From Halomonas meridiana (GTDB lineage: Bacteria; Pseudomonadota; Gammaproteobacteria; Pseudomonadales; Halomonadaceae), in assembly GCF_009846525.1 (NCBI RefSeq), contig NZ_CP024621.1, positions 1,302,001-1,366,000 of the forward strand: 64,000 bases of DNA, in the 5' to 3' direction. This document shows positions 32,125-40,630 of this stretch, in pieces. Within the stretch, counting starts at the first letter, position 1. Each line of letters begins with the position of its first letter. A model generated the notes under the pieces. The model was not told the DNA's origin and did not search any database. It saw only the letters and a list, made by a program, of their open reading frames with translations. The position numbers were made by a program, and so were the translations under genes.

Positions 32125-32421
32125 TTAATAGCCTAGCGCACGGCTGGCATCGACTTGCTCACGCAGCTCCTTACCCGGTTTGAAGTGCGGCACGTACTTG
32201 CCGTCCAGGTCGACCGGATCACCGGTTTTGGGGTTACGCCCCGTGCGTGGCTCGCGATAGTGGAGTGAGAAACTACCAAAACCACGGATCTCCACTCGCC
32301 CTCCGTTGGCGAGCGCATCGGTCATATCATCTAAAATAATACGCACCGCCGTTTCGACTTCTTTGGCGGATAGCTCCGGTTGACGCATCGCAATTTGTTC
32401 GATTAGTTCAGATTTGGTCAT
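32125..32421 (-). CDS. ihfB: integration host factor subunit beta
   Basis: A 98-residue HU/IHF-fold protein that bends DNA with Ihf[37 protein letters not shown] (the DNA-contacting beta arm with its Pro) and [12 protein letters not shown] are diagnostic of the beta subunit. GGGAGCC lies before the ATG. In most relatives rpsA lies immediately upstream; here the divergent sdhE does. Confidence 0.96.
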   Translation of the reverse strand: MTKSELIEQIAMRQPELSAKEVETAVRIILDDMTDALANGGRVEIRGFGSFSLHYREPRTGRNPKTGDPVDLDGKYVPHFKPGKELREQVDASRALGY

Positions 32422-32643
32422 CGGTTGGCTCCCTGCGAACTTTAAAGGCCGTAACGCGCATGCGACCTCGATAACTTCGAAATCAGCATACTGCGCATAA
32501 CCGCATAAAACAATTCAGATAAAACAAGGTACTAGGTAAGTAAGTACGAAGCTGAATAACAGCATAGGCGATGCTCGGCGCTGGCGCGACCCAACAGCTT
32601 CGGTATACTGGCTTTTCATTTCATTTACTCGGAGAGGCTAACG

Positions 32644-32937
32644 TTGAGTGACGATACTTCCCCTGCTGCCGTTCTGCGAAAGCGGCTTTATTGGCACTCC
32701 CGGCGCGGTATGTGGGAGCTGGATCTGCTGTTGATCCCTTTTTTGGAGCAACGCTTCGATACGCTGAGCGAGCAGGAGCAACAGACTTACCAGCGGTTGA
32801 TCGACGAGGAGGATCAAGATTTGTTCGTGTGGTTGATGCACCGTGAGTGGCCTGAAGATCCGGCGCTGCGCCACCTCGTGCAGATGATCGTTGAACATGC
32901 TGAAACCACCGACAACGCTGCATATCGCACGCTCTAA
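32644..32937 (+). CDS. sdhE: FAD assembly factor SdhE (succinate dehydrogenase assembly factor 2)
   Basis: A 97-residue helical protein with the conserved RRGMWELD (RGxxE) motif required for covalent FAD attachment to SdhA and FrdA. LIDEEDQDLFVWLM is the second conserved block. The start is a TTG behind GGAGAGG; no ATG gives a full-length protein. It overlaps the start of ygfX. This pair was once proposed as a toxin-antitoxin system; the flavinylation role is better supported for the family. Confidence 0.9.
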   Translation: MSDDTSPAAVLRKRLYWHSRRGMWELDLLLIPFLEQRFDTLSEQEQQTYQRLIDEEDQDLFVWLMHREWPEDPALRHLVQMIVEHAETTDNAAYRTL

Positions 32938-33295
32938 AATGGCTATGGGCGTACAAAGCGCCCTGGTGTCGGGCTTGGTGTTACTCGCCGCGTGGACGTT
33001 AGGCGTTTGGCTAGGTGCAATGGTGCTCGCCGCCGGTGTCTGGCTGACCATCAAGGCGTATCGAGCTCAGCCGAGCGGTGAGCTTCGTTTGGTTCAGCGT
33101 GGCGGTCAGTGGGAAGGTAGTTGGCTGCAGAGCACAGGAGAGGCAGGGGTGGTGCTGGGTGTCAGCTGCGACTATTTAGGACCCTGGCTGGTGGGTCTGC
33201 GCATCGGTTCCCAGCGCCTGTGGGTGTGGCCCGACTCTTCGGCGACTGCCAATCAACGCGCGCTGCGCCGCTGTTTTCATCGGCCGGGTCGCTGA
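32897..33295 (+). CDS. ygfX: YgfX family membrane protein
   Basis: A 132-residue protein with two transmembrane helices (about residues 18-52), then a soluble part with LRLVQRGGQWEGSW, as in the YgfX (DUF1434/CptA) family. It overlaps sdhE by 41 nt in another frame, the usual arrangement, and the ATG start retains the LHIARSKMAM stretch that precedes the first helix in the family. Its biochemical role is uncertain. The stop is only 4 bp from the convergent nadB stop. Confidence 0.78.
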   Translation: MLKPPTTLHIARSKMAMGVQSALVSGLVLLAAWTLGVWLGAMVLAAGVWLTIKAYRAQPSGELRLVQRGGQWEGSWLQSTGEAGVVLGVSCDYLGPWLVGLRIGSQRLWVWPDSSATANQRALRRCFHRPGR

Positions 33296-33299
33296 GGCG

Positions 33300-34886
33300 T
33301 CAGTCCAACTGATCCAGTGTTAATTGCGAGGGGCGTGTATCCACGGCACGGTTGGGCCAGTCGGTCGAGTAGTGCAATCCTCGCGATTCGTGGCGCTGTG
33401 CGGCAGCCATGACCGTCATTTTGGCCAGCGTCAGTGCCTGCTTGAAACGCACGCTCTCCGGGTGGTTCTTCGTTGAGTTGCTCGTTTCCCACTCCTTCGT
33501 TAGTGCGGCCAGTGCTTCATTGGCGGCCGCCAGCCCATGATCGCTTCTGACGATGGAGACGTAGTGGCTCATGATGCCACGCATCGCGCGCCGCCACTCC
33601 AGTAGTTGGTGAGTGTTCAGAGGAGCGTCAGGGCGTAGAAGAGTCGCCTTGACGACGTCAGTCGACAGTGTCTTGGGCGGGTGTGATAAAGAAGCGCATA
33701 AGTGCTGCGCACAGCTGCGTGCGTATACCAAGCATTCGAGTAGCGAATTGCTAGCCATTCGGTTGGCGCCATGTAAGCCGGTGTAGGCGGTTTCGCCAAT
33801 CGCATAGAGATTGGCGACCTGCGTGGCCCCCACATGGTTCGTGGCAACGCCGCCGCAGCTATAGTGGGCGGCTGGCACGACGGGGATCGGTTGACGAATG
33901 ATGTCGATCCCTCGAGTGGCGCAGTGGGCCAAAATCGTTGGGAAGTGATGGCGTATGGCGGCTTCACCCAAGTGGCGAATATCTAGCCAAACGTGCCCGA
34001 GTGTGCCCCGTTGAATTTGCGCATCGATGGCTCGGGCCACCACGTCTCTTGGTGCTAACTCGGCGCGGGCATCCAGGTCGGGCATGAAGCGGTGGCCTGC
34101 TTCATTGAGCAGGTGTCCCCCTTCGCCGCGCACGGCTTCGCTGATGAGAAAGGCGGGGCCATCGGGGTCGAAGAGGCAGGTTGGGTGGAACTGCTGGAAC
34201 TCCAGATTGCAGAGCGTTGCACCAAGCTCTGCGGCCATCATCATTCCTTCGCCGCTACTGGGCGAGGGCGTTGTCGTATGACGATAGAGCCCGCTGGCTC
34301 CGCCGGTCGCTAGTATCGTCCGGTGGGCGAAAAGCCGTTGTACCCGTTGGGCGCTGTCCACGCCTTGGGCGCCAATGCAGCGGCCGTCAGCATCCTGAAG
34401 CAAGTTCACAATGGTGATGTCACTGCGCTGAGTGATGCGAGGGTGCGCCGCGACCTTGCTCACCAGGGTATTGACGACGGCGCGGCCCGTCGCATCGTCG
34501 GCGTGAATGATACGACGGGCATTGTGTCCGCCTTCACGGGTGAGGTGATAGGGATAGCGGGCATTCGGATCGGGGTCGGGAGTAAATGGCACGCCGTTGT
34601 CGATGAGCCACTGAATCGCATTCGGCCCGTGCGTCACGGTGAAGCGAACGGCGTCTTCGTCACACAGGCCGTCACCGGCAATCAACGTGTCCTTTATATG
34701 ATCGTCCAAGCGGTCATCTGGTGATAGTACGGCAGCGATGCCCCCTTGTGCCCAGCGACTGGCGCCTTGGTCATCCTGGGCAGGGCGAACCAGGGTAACT
34801 GACAAATGATCAGCAACTTCTAACGCTAAGGTCAGTCCAGCGACGCCGCCACCAATAATCACGATGTCAGATGTTAGCGTGCTCAT
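33300..34886 (-). CDS. nadB: L-aspartate oxidase
   Basis: A 528-residue flavoenzyme making iminoaspartate, first step of NAD synthesis, usually with NadA. The FAD site DIVIIGGGVAGLTLALEV lies at the N-terminus; SRWAQGGIAAVLSPDD, THGPNAIQWLIDNGVPF, EGGHNARRIIHADDATGRAV, QFHPTCLF, SEAVRGEGGHLLN and HYSCGGVATN are family blocks. The start at MSTLTSDIVIIG follows GGAAGGAGC; the longer frame adds only six residues. Unlike E. coli and Pseudomonas it is not next to rpoE. Confidence 0.95.
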   Translation of the reverse strand: MSTLTSDIVIIGGGVAGLTLALEVADHLSVTLVRPAQDDQGASRWAQGGIAAVLSPDDRLDDHIKDTLIAGDGLCDEDAVRFTVTHGPNAIQWLIDNGVPFTPDPDPNARYPYHLTREGGHNARRIIHADDATGRAVVNTLVSKVAAHPRITQRSDITIVNLLQDADGRCIGAQGVDSAQRVQRLFAHRTILATGGASGLYRHTTTPSPSSGEGMMMAAELGATLCNLEFQQFHPTCLFDPDGPAFLISEAVRGEGGHLLNEAGHRFMPDLDARAELAPRDVVARAIDAQIQRGTLGHVWLDIRHLGEAAIRHHFPTILAHCATRGIDIIRQPIPVVPAAHYSCGGVATNHVGATQVANLYAIGETAYTGLHGANRMASNSLLECLVYARSCAQHLCASLSHPPKTLSTDVVKATLLRPDAPLNTHQLLEWRRAMRGIMSHYVSIVRSDHGLAAANEALAALTKEWETSNSTKNHPESVRFKQALTLAKMTVMAAAQRHESRGLHYSTDWPNRAVDTRPSQLTLDQLD

Positions 34887-35011
34887 TCGGCCCGCTCCTT
34901 CCAATCACGAATAGAGTAAGAAGAGGCATCATAGCGTGACGACATAGCCCAAGCGATGCGTTTGCGCAAAAAAATCAGCGGGTTGGTAGGCAGTGAGGGG
35001 AGAATAGACAC

Positions 35012-35045
35012 AAAAAAAGCCGCGTCGATGTAAACATCTCGCAGC
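35012..35045 (-). terminator. rho-independent terminator after the tRNA cluster
   Basis: On the minus strand GCTGCGAGATGT, a short loop and ACATCGACGCGGC form an imperfect stem followed by seven T. It lies about 34 nt past the leucine tRNA and ends the uvrY-to-leuZ transcription unit. Confidence 0.75.
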
Positions 35046-35078
35046 GTCATCTATTCATTATTTCGAGTCAGTCATCAA

Positions 35079-35165
35079 TGGTGCCCGGAGCCGGACTTGA
35101 ACCGGCACGGAGTTACCTCCGAGAGATTTTAAGTCTCTTGCGTCTACCAATTTCGCCATCCGGGC
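35079..35165 (-). tRNA. leuZ: tRNA-Leu (anticodon UAA)
   Basis: An 87-nt gene including an encoded CCA. The acceptor GCCCGGA pairs with TCCGGGC. The anticodon loop ACTTAAAAT reads UAA, and a long variable arm (CTCGGAGGTAACTCCG) marks a class II leucine tRNA. It is last in a Gly-Cys-Leu row identical in order to E. coli glyW-cysT-leuZ behind pgsA. Confidence 0.97.
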
Positions 35166-35204
35166 AGTGTATCGGTGCCATGAGAGTCATCGCTACACTG
35201 AAAA

Positions 35205-35278
35205 TGGAGGCTGGAGTCGGAATCGAACCGGCGTACACGGAGTTGCAGTCCGCTGCATAACCACTCTGCCATCCAGCC
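35205..35278 (-). tRNA. cysT: tRNA-Cys (anticodon GCA)
   Basis: A 74-nt gene with encoded CCA. The acceptor GGCTGGA pairs with TCCAGCC and the anticodon loop ACTGCAAC reads GCA. U73 before CCA, the cysteine discriminator, is present. Middle gene of the three-tRNA cluster. Confidence 0.97.
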
Positions 35279-35304
35279 TAACAAGTCATTGGTATCAACC
35301 AAAT

Positions 35305-35379
35305 TGGAGCGGGAAAAGAGATTCGAACTCTCGACCCTCGCCTTGGCAAGGCGATGCTCTACCACTGAGCTATTCCCGC
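35305..35379 (-). tRNA. glyW: tRNA-Gly (anticodon GCC)
   Basis: A 75-nt gene with encoded CCA. The acceptor GCGGGAA pairs with TTCCCGC; the anticodon loop TTGCCAA reads GCC. It follows pgsA by about 100 nt and is first in the tRNA row. Confidence 0.97.
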
Positions 35380-35478
35380 TCGACTCGAGGGCGAATTATA
35401 CGCATCGCCACGCGCTTGTCAAACAATCAATTTATCAATGGGTTCAAAGAGCTACTTTGCGACTCTGAATCAAGCCGC

Positions 35479-36027
35479 TCACATGGAGCGGCTCAGGTGT
35501 GGCCAAGCGGCCTTTAGGTACTGGGCCATGGACCACAGCGTCAGCGCGGCGGCGACGTACAGAACGACAACGCCTAAGAGGGCAACCTGGTGCCCCGGTG
35601 GGAAAGCCAAAAGCACCAAAATGGCGATCATCTGTAGCGTGGTTTTCAGTTTACCGATCCAGGAGACCGCAACCATGCCACGTTTGCCCATTTCGGCCAT
35701 CCACTCGCGCAGCGCCGAAATGACGATTTCACGCCCGATGATGACCAGAGCGGGAAGCGTAAGGACTAGCGTATCGAAGCGCTCGATAAGCAGGGCAAGG
35801 GCCACGGCGACCATCAGTTTATCCGCCACGGGATCCAAGAAGGCGCCGAAGGGCGTAGATTGATTCCAGCGACGGGCGAGGTAGCCGTCCAGCCAGTCCG
35901 TCACGGAGGCAAGGGCAAACAAGCCCGCAGCCACTGGCATGCTCCAACTAAACGGTAGATAGAAAAGCACGACCAGTAGTGGAATAAAGACGATTCTTGC
36001 CAGTGTTAGTATGTTGGGTATATTCAT
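35479..36027 (-). CDS. pgsA: CDP-diacylglycerol-glycerol-3-phosphate 3-phosphatidyltransferase
   Basis: A 182-residue inner-membrane enzyme making phosphatidylglycerophosphate. The CDP-alcohol phosphotransferase motif is complete: [10 protein letters not shown] through [10 protein letters not shown] (DG-x2-AR-x8-G-x3-D-x3-D). Start [12 protein letters not shown] is taken by family agreement; a further upstream ATG adds ten residues unlike the family. It sits between uvrC and three tRNA genes as in E. coli. Confidence 0.95.
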   Translation of the reverse strand: MNIPNILTLARIVFIPLLVVLFYLPFSWSMPVAAGLFALASVTDWLDGYLARRWNQSTPFGAFLDPVADKLMVAVALALLIERFDTLVLTLPALVIIGREIVISALREWMAEMGKRGMVAVSWIGKLKTTLQMIAILVLLAFPPGHQVALLGVVVLYVAAALTLWSMAQYLKAAWPHLSRSM

Positions 36028-36126
36028 CGCAGGGCGCGATCCTTGCCGGAGAATCATGAAAGTCGGAGTGTAATGTGCGGGTTATTCTATCCCCCTTAGC
36101 GCATTGCATCCATGTTAAGAACAAGT

Positions 36127-37941
36127 TTATCCGTTCAATGCCGTATAAATGGCTTCTGCGAGCGAGGCGTTGATGCCGGGTACCCTGGCCAGTTCATCGC
36201 GGCTCGCCTTTTGTACGCCCTGTAGGCCGCCGAAGAAGCGCAAAAGTTCACGCCGTCGTTTGGGGCCGATGCCTGGAATGTCTTGCAAGGTAGAGGTGCG
36301 TCTCGCTTTGTCTCGTGCGGCTCGGTGCCCTGCGATGGCAAAGCGATGCGACTCGTCGCGAATGTGCTGAATCAAATGCAGCGCTGGCGACGCTGGGTCC
36401 ATTGGCAGTGGATTGTCGCTACTCTCGAGAAAAAGCGTTTCCAGCCCTGCTTTGCGGGTAGTGCCTTTGGCAACGCCCAGAAGCACGATATTGGTGACCG
36501 CCAAATCGTTCAGCACGCCGCGTGCCATGTTGAGCTGCCCTTTGCCGCCGTCCACGATGAGGATATCGGGCGCCACGGCTTCGCCACTTTTGACCCGTTT
36601 CAACCGCCGGGTGAGTGCTTGCTGCATGGCCGCGTAGTCATCACCGGCGGCAACGCCCTCGATGCGAAAATGGCGATAGTCGCTCTTGCGTGGGCCTTGA
36701 TGGTCGAAGACGACGCACGAAGCCACCGTCGCCTCGCCTTGACTGTGGCTGATATCGAAGCACTCCAGGCGTTCTGGCACGTGTTCGAGGCCGAGGGCGT
36801 TTTGCAACGCTTCGAAGCGTTGCGTCAACTGAGTCTTGTTGGCTAACTGCGACGCGAGCTGCTGCTCGGCGTTGGTCATGGCCAAATGCTGCCACTGAGC
36901 GCGGTGCCCGCGGACTTGGCTGGCGACTCTGACTTTTTTGCCCGCCTGTTGAGATAGAGCCTCTGCAATCAGCGCGCTATCCTCCAGCGGATGGCTGGTA
37001 ATGACTTCGCCAGGGACGTTATGGGGTTGCCCGAAATAGTACTGGCTGACCACTTCGGTCAGTAGCATGTCTGGCGGTAGGTCGAGATCGTTTTTCGGCG
37101 TATGGTGCCGGGCGCCTAGAAGGCGGCCATCGCGCACGCTCAGAATGGAGATGCCGAGCGCGCCAGGTCGCTGGGCCAAGGCAAACACATCGGCGTCGCC
37201 GCTTTCATTATCGACGAACTGGCGCTGCTGAAGCTGGCGCAACTGCTGGATTTGGTCGCGTAGGCGGGCGGCTTCTTCGAAGTCGAGCGCTTGGCTGGCG
37301 GTCTCCATCTCTTGGGTCAGTAACTGCGTAACGTGCTCGCTCTTACCCTCAAGGCACATCACGGCATGCTCTACATCCCGCCGGTACTCCTCCTCGGAGA
37401 TATAGTCGACACAAGGAGCGCTGCAGCGCTGGATTTGGTACTGCAAACAGGGGCGAGAGCGGTGGGCGAAAACGCTGTCCTCGCAGTTACGGATGCGGAA
37501 GATTTTCTGCATCAGCGTGAGGCTCTCTTTGACCGCGCCGCTGCTTGGGTAGGGGCCTAGATAGCGGCCATCGTCACGCCGCTGACGTGCGCGCTTGTAC
37601 TCAAGGGCAGGGTAGGGGTGGCGGTCAGTGACGAACACGAAGGGGTAGGACTTGTCGTCACGCAGCAGAATGTTGTACGGCGGACGAAGCTCTTTGATCA
37701 GCGTCTGTTCGAGCAATAGGGCTTCGGTTTCGCTGCGGGTAACGGTGATTTGGATGTCGGCAATACGCGCCACCATGGCCTGAGTTTTAGCGTTGAGCTG
37801 GCCACGGAAGTAGCTTGCCAGCCGTGCTTTCAGGCGCTTCGCCTTGCCCACGTAAAGCGTGTTTTGCTCCTCGTCCAGCATGCGATAAACGCCCGGCGAA
37901 GAGCTGACGGAGCTTAAAAACTGCTTGGCATCAAAAGTCAT
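36127..37941 (-). CDS. uvrC: excinuclease ABC subunit C
   Basis: A 604-residue nucleotide-excision repair nuclease. An N-terminal GIY-YIG domain (SSPGVYRMLDEEQNTLYVGKAKRLKARLASYF) makes the 3' cut; a Cys-rich stretch (CLQYQIQRCSAPCVDYIS) and UVR motif (LDFEEAARLRDQIQQLRQLQQRQ) bind UvrB; an RNase H-like domain (FDISHSQGEATVASCVVF, LIVDGGKGQL) makes the 5' cut; tandem HhH motifs close the protein. It follows uvrY by 46 nt. Confidence 0.97.
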   Translation of the reverse strand: MTFDAKQFLSSVSSSPGVYRMLDEEQNTLYVGKAKRLKARLASYFRGQLNAKTQAMVARIADIQITVTRSETEALLLEQTLIKELRPPYNILLRDDKSYPFVFVTDRHPYPALEYKRARQRRDDGRYLGPYPSSGAVKESLTLMQKIFRIRNCEDSVFAHRSRPCLQYQIQRCSAPCVDYISEEEYRRDVEHAVMCLEGKSEHVTQLLTQEMETASQALDFEEAARLRDQIQQLRQLQQRQFVDNESGDADVFALAQRPGALGISILSVRDGRLLGARHHTPKNDLDLPPDMLLTEVVSQYYFGQPHNVPGEVITSHPLEDSALIAEALSQQAGKKVRVASQVRGHRAQWQHLAMTNAEQQLASQLANKTQLTQRFEALQNALGLEHVPERLECFDISHSQGEATVASCVVFDHQGPRKSDYRHFRIEGVAAGDDYAAMQQALTRRLKRVKSGEAVAPDILIVDGGKGQLNMARGVLNDLAVTNIVLLGVAKGTTRKAGLETLFLESSDNPLPMDPASPALHLIQHIRDESHRFAIAGHRAARDKARRTSTLQDIPGIGPKRRRELLRFFGGLQGVQKASRDELARVPGINASLAEAIYTALNG

Positions 37942-37987
37942 GGCTGGGCATCGGCGCTCTCAAACATCAGAAGAGGCGATGGTAGGT

Positions 37988-38638
37988 CTATCCCAAGATG
38001 GCGTCAAAGCCCTCGACCAGTCCATGGCGTAATGCCAAGTGAGTGAGCTCGACGTCCGTCGCGACCTGTAGCTTGTCAAACAGGCGATAGCGGTATGTGT
38101 TTACGGTCTTCGGGCTCAAGTGCAAGCGGTCGGAAATGTCTTGAACGCGTTGGCAGTTGACGATCATCAGCGCGATTTGTAACTCGCGATGTGAAAGGTG
38201 GCTGAAAGGGTTGTCTTCGTCGGTGAAGTGCGCCAAGGCGAGGCGCTGGGCAATCTCTTGGCTGACATAGCGGCGGCCATGAAAGACTTGACGGATGGCT
38301 TCGGTCATCTCGACGGCATCGGCCCCTTTGCTGAGAAAACCTGAGGCGCCGGCCTCGAGCATCCGTCGTAGTACGCTATCTTCCAAATGCGCAGTGAGAA
38401 TGATGACTTTGACATCGGCCAAGGTGCGGTGAATGCGCCGTGTGGCTTCGAGTCCACCGATTCCTGGCATGCGAATGTCCATGAGTACGATGTCGGGCTT
38501 TAACTGGCGGCACTGGGTGACGGCGCTTTCACCGTCATCGACCTCACCGACGATTTTGATATCGCACTCTTCATTGAGCAGGTGAGCAATACTGGTTCTC
38601 ACCAGGTGGTGATCATCGGCAATTAAAACGTTGATCAA
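37988..38638 (-). CDS. uvrY: GacA/UvrY-type response regulator
   Basis: A 216-residue NarL-family regulator. The receiver has acidic residues in IADDHH, the phospho-acceptor Asp in DIVLMDIRMPG (about residue 54) and Lys in GFLSKGAD; the C-terminal LuxR helix-turn-helix contains LSHRELQIALMIVNC and LHLSPKTVNTYRYRLFDKL. Partnered with BarA/GacS, it drives small RNAs that sequester CsrA. Immediately upstream of uvrC as in E. coli and Pseudomonas. Confidence 0.94.
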   Translation of the reverse strand: MINVLIADDHHLVRTSIAHLLNEECDIKIVGEVDDGESAVTQCRQLKPDIVLMDIRMPGIGGLEATRRIHRTLADVKVIILTAHLEDSVLRRMLEAGASGFLSKGADAVEMTEAIRQVFHGRRYVSQEIAQRLALAHFTDEDNPFSHLSHRELQIALMIVNCQRVQDISDRLHLSPKTVNTYRYRLFDKLQVATDVELTHLALRHGLVEGFDAILG

Positions 38639-38812
38639 GGGTCTGGCTCCTGCAGGTAATCATCGTTGGCTCGGGCGATACGCACGCTGCGAATCCATAG
38701 AGTGCCACAGCTCTTGGCAAAGGAGAATTAGTTGATGCTTGTTTACTTTAAACCTTGACCTCGTACAGATTGTCACTTACTATTCGCCCCGCTGCAGGCT
38801 ACTGCAGTTCGT

Positions 38813-38888
38813 GGGGCCTTAGCTCAGCTGGGAGAGCGCAACACTGGCAGTGTTGAGGTCAGCGGTTCGATCCCGCTAGGCTCCACCA
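38813..38888 (+). tRNA. tRNA-Ala (anticodon GGC)
   Basis: A 76-nt gene with encoded CCA. The acceptor GGGGCCT pairs with AGGCTCC and includes the G3-U70 wobble that identifies alanine tRNAs. The anticodon loop CTGGCAG reads GGC. It stands alone and is followed by its own terminator. Confidence 0.97.
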
Positions 38889-38894
38889 AATTCT

Positions 38895-38929
38895 AAAACG
38901 CCGCGTTATACACGACGCGGCGTTTTTTT
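38895..38929 (+). terminator. rho-independent terminator of tRNA-Ala
   Basis: AAAACGCCGCGT and ACGCGGCGTTTT pair across an 8-nt loop, followed by further T (seven in all). Six nt after the tRNA CCA. Confidence 0.95.
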
Positions 38930-38950
38930 GTGTTCGTTTTTTATGCGAAG

Positions 38951-38977
38951 CCCCCACCCTGCATGGCAGGGTGGGGG
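38951..38977 (-). terminator. terminator stem of argF
   Basis: CCCCCACCCTGC and GCAGGGTGGGGG form a perfect 12-bp stem with a 3-nt loop, 4 nt past the argF stop. The minus-strand sequence after it is CTTCGCATAAAA, so the T run is poor. Confidence 0.7.
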
Positions 38978-38981
38978 AGTG

Positions 38982-39902
38982 CTACGCGTCGACTTTGCCG
39001 AGCAGCAAAAACTCGATTAATGCCTTTTGGGCGTGTAAGCGGTTCCCGGCTTCCTGCCAAACCACCGCCCGCGGGTCGTCTAGCAGCGTGTGGCTGATCT
39101 CTTCGCCGCGGTGGGCTGGCAGACAGTGCAGGAAGAGAGCGTCGGGTTTGGCAGTATCGAGCATGGCTTCGGTGACTTGGAATCCAGCGAAGTCCGCTTC
39201 GCGCTTGGCTTGTTCTGCCTCTTGGCCCATCGATGCCCACACGTCGGTGGTGATGAGGTCAGCGTCTTTGGCAGCGTCTTTGGGGTCGTGGAGTAGCGTG
39301 ACGCAGTCGCCAGCCGCTTCCATGATGTCAGCGCGTGGCTCGTATCCTTTCGGGCAACATACCCGCAAATGGAAGCCGAACTGGCGAGCGGCGTTGATCC
39401 AGGAGTGGCACATGTTGTTGCCATCGCCCACCCATACGGCCGTACGTCCTTTCACGCTGCCACGAAGCTCGGTCCAGGTCATCACGTCTGCCAGCAGTTG
39501 GCAGGGGTGATAGTCGTCGCTGAGCGCGTTGATCACTGGCACGCTGCTGGCGCTGGCGTACGTTTCCAAACCTTCATGGGAGAACGTACGAATCATCACG
39601 GCGTCGACCATTTCAGACAGCACACGAGCGGTATCTTCGATCGGCTCGCCGCGACCCAGCTGCGTATCGCGAGGAGAGAGAAACAGTGCATGGCCGCCAA
39701 ACTGCGCCATCCCTGTCTCGAAAGAGACACGGGTGCGCGTGGAGGATTTTTCAAAGATCATTGCCAGCGTGCGATTAGGCAGGGGCGTATAAACGGGGCC
39801 GTTGGCTTTCAAGTCCGTTTTGATCTTGATGGCACGCTGGATCAGGTAAGCCAGCTCATCTGGGGATAAATCCAGCAGGGTAAGGAAATGGCGTGTCGCC
39901 AT
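38982..39902 (-). CDS. argF: ornithine carbamoyltransferase
   Basis: A 306-residue enzyme making citrulline for arginine synthesis. The carbamoyl-phosphate loop [49 protein letters not shown] (HPCQ) and [12 protein letters not shown] are all present. It is monocistronic between tRNA-Ala and the divergent grxD. Confidence 0.96.
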   Translation of the reverse strand: MATRHFLTLLDLSPDELAYLIQRAIKIKTDLKANGPVYTPLPNRTLAMIFEKSSTRTRVSFETGMAQFGGHALFLSPRDTQLGRGEPIEDTARVLSEMVDAVMIRTFSHEGLETYASASSVPVINALSDDYHPCQLLADVMTWTELRGSVKGRTAVWVGDGNNMCHSWINAARQFGFHLRVCCPKGYEPRADIMEAAGDCVTLLHDPKDAAKDADLITTDVWASMGQEAEQAKREADFAGFQVTEAMLDTAKPDALFLHCLPAHRGEEISHTLLDDPRAVVWQEAGNRLHAQKALIEFLLLGKVDA

Positions 39903-40119
39903 GATGACTGCTCTCCGCGCAAAAACACCATCCTAGCGATGCGGCGGGGGATGCGCAACGCGAGTAGCATGCGTAGAATGGCGGCCACGCGTTAAGGCCG
40001 AGTAGTTTGCTCAGGTATTGGCGTTGGCCGCCATACCTTGCAATGCTGGCCATGGGGTTAAAGCCAGTGGACGAATTGCGTAGACTGGCTTGGATCACAT
40101 CACTTGTTAGGAGCACATC

Positions 40120-40470
40120 ATGAGCACCACTGCCGAAAATATTCAGCGTCAAATCAGCGAAAACCCCATTCTGATCTACATGAAAGGCACGCCTCAGCTG
40201 CCCCAGTGTGGTTTCTCTGCTCAAACCGTCCAGGCATTGATGAGCTGTGGCGAGCGCTTCGCCTTCGTCAACGTTCTGGACAACCCGGATATCCGCGCAG
40301 AACTGCCGAAAATTGCCAACTGGCCGACCTTCCCACAGCTGTGGGTCGAAGGCGAGCTGGTGGGCGGCTGCGATATCGTGATGGAGATGCACCAAAACGG
40401 CGAGCTGGAAAAGCTGGTGAAAGAAGCCGCTCAGCGTGCTGCGGCCGCTGAAGGTGGCGAAAACGCCTAA
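40120..40470 (+). CDS. grxD: monothiol glutaredoxin (Grx4 type)
   Basis: A 116-residue CGFS glutaredoxin that carries [2Fe-2S] clusters with glutathione and BolA. The MKGTPQLPQCGFSAQTVQAL motif, the WPTFPQLWV cis-proline loop and GGCDIVMEM are intact. AGGAG precedes the ATG. The C-terminal 15 residues are Ala/Glu-rich and longer than needed for the fold. Confidence 0.95.
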   Translation: MSTTAENIQRQISENPILIYMKGTPQLPQCGFSAQTVQALMSCGERFAFVNVLDNPDIRAELPKIANWPTFPQLWVEGELVGGCDIVMEMHQNGELEKLVKEAAQRAAAAEGGENA

Positions 40471-40630
40471 GCGTGACGCCACAAGTCGCCTGAGCATCGC
40501 CGGGCGGTTGGCGGGCTGCGGTGCAGCCGCTAGAATGGTGCGCAATCACTAAGCGCTTACTCTTAGCAAACGCGGCTCACGATGGGCCGCGTCGCATCGA
40601 ACGTCAGCCCGCCAAAGGAAGTTTTGCTCA

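Noticed and set aside
32644-33295. sdhE-ygfX as a toxin-antitoxin pair (CptBA)
   Set aside because: SdhE has the RGxxE flavinylation motif and the pair is a conserved housekeeping neighbour; nothing in the sequence favours toxicity.
35079-35379. Integration site at the tRNA cluster
   Set aside because: No integrase or duplicated tRNA end nearby, and the pgsA-glyW-cysT-leuZ order is conserved.
40471-40630. Possible 4.5S RNA (ffs) gene just upstream of dnaX, where Pseudomonas has it
   Set aside because: The conserved GGTCAGGTCCGGAAGGAAGC core is absent from the gap.
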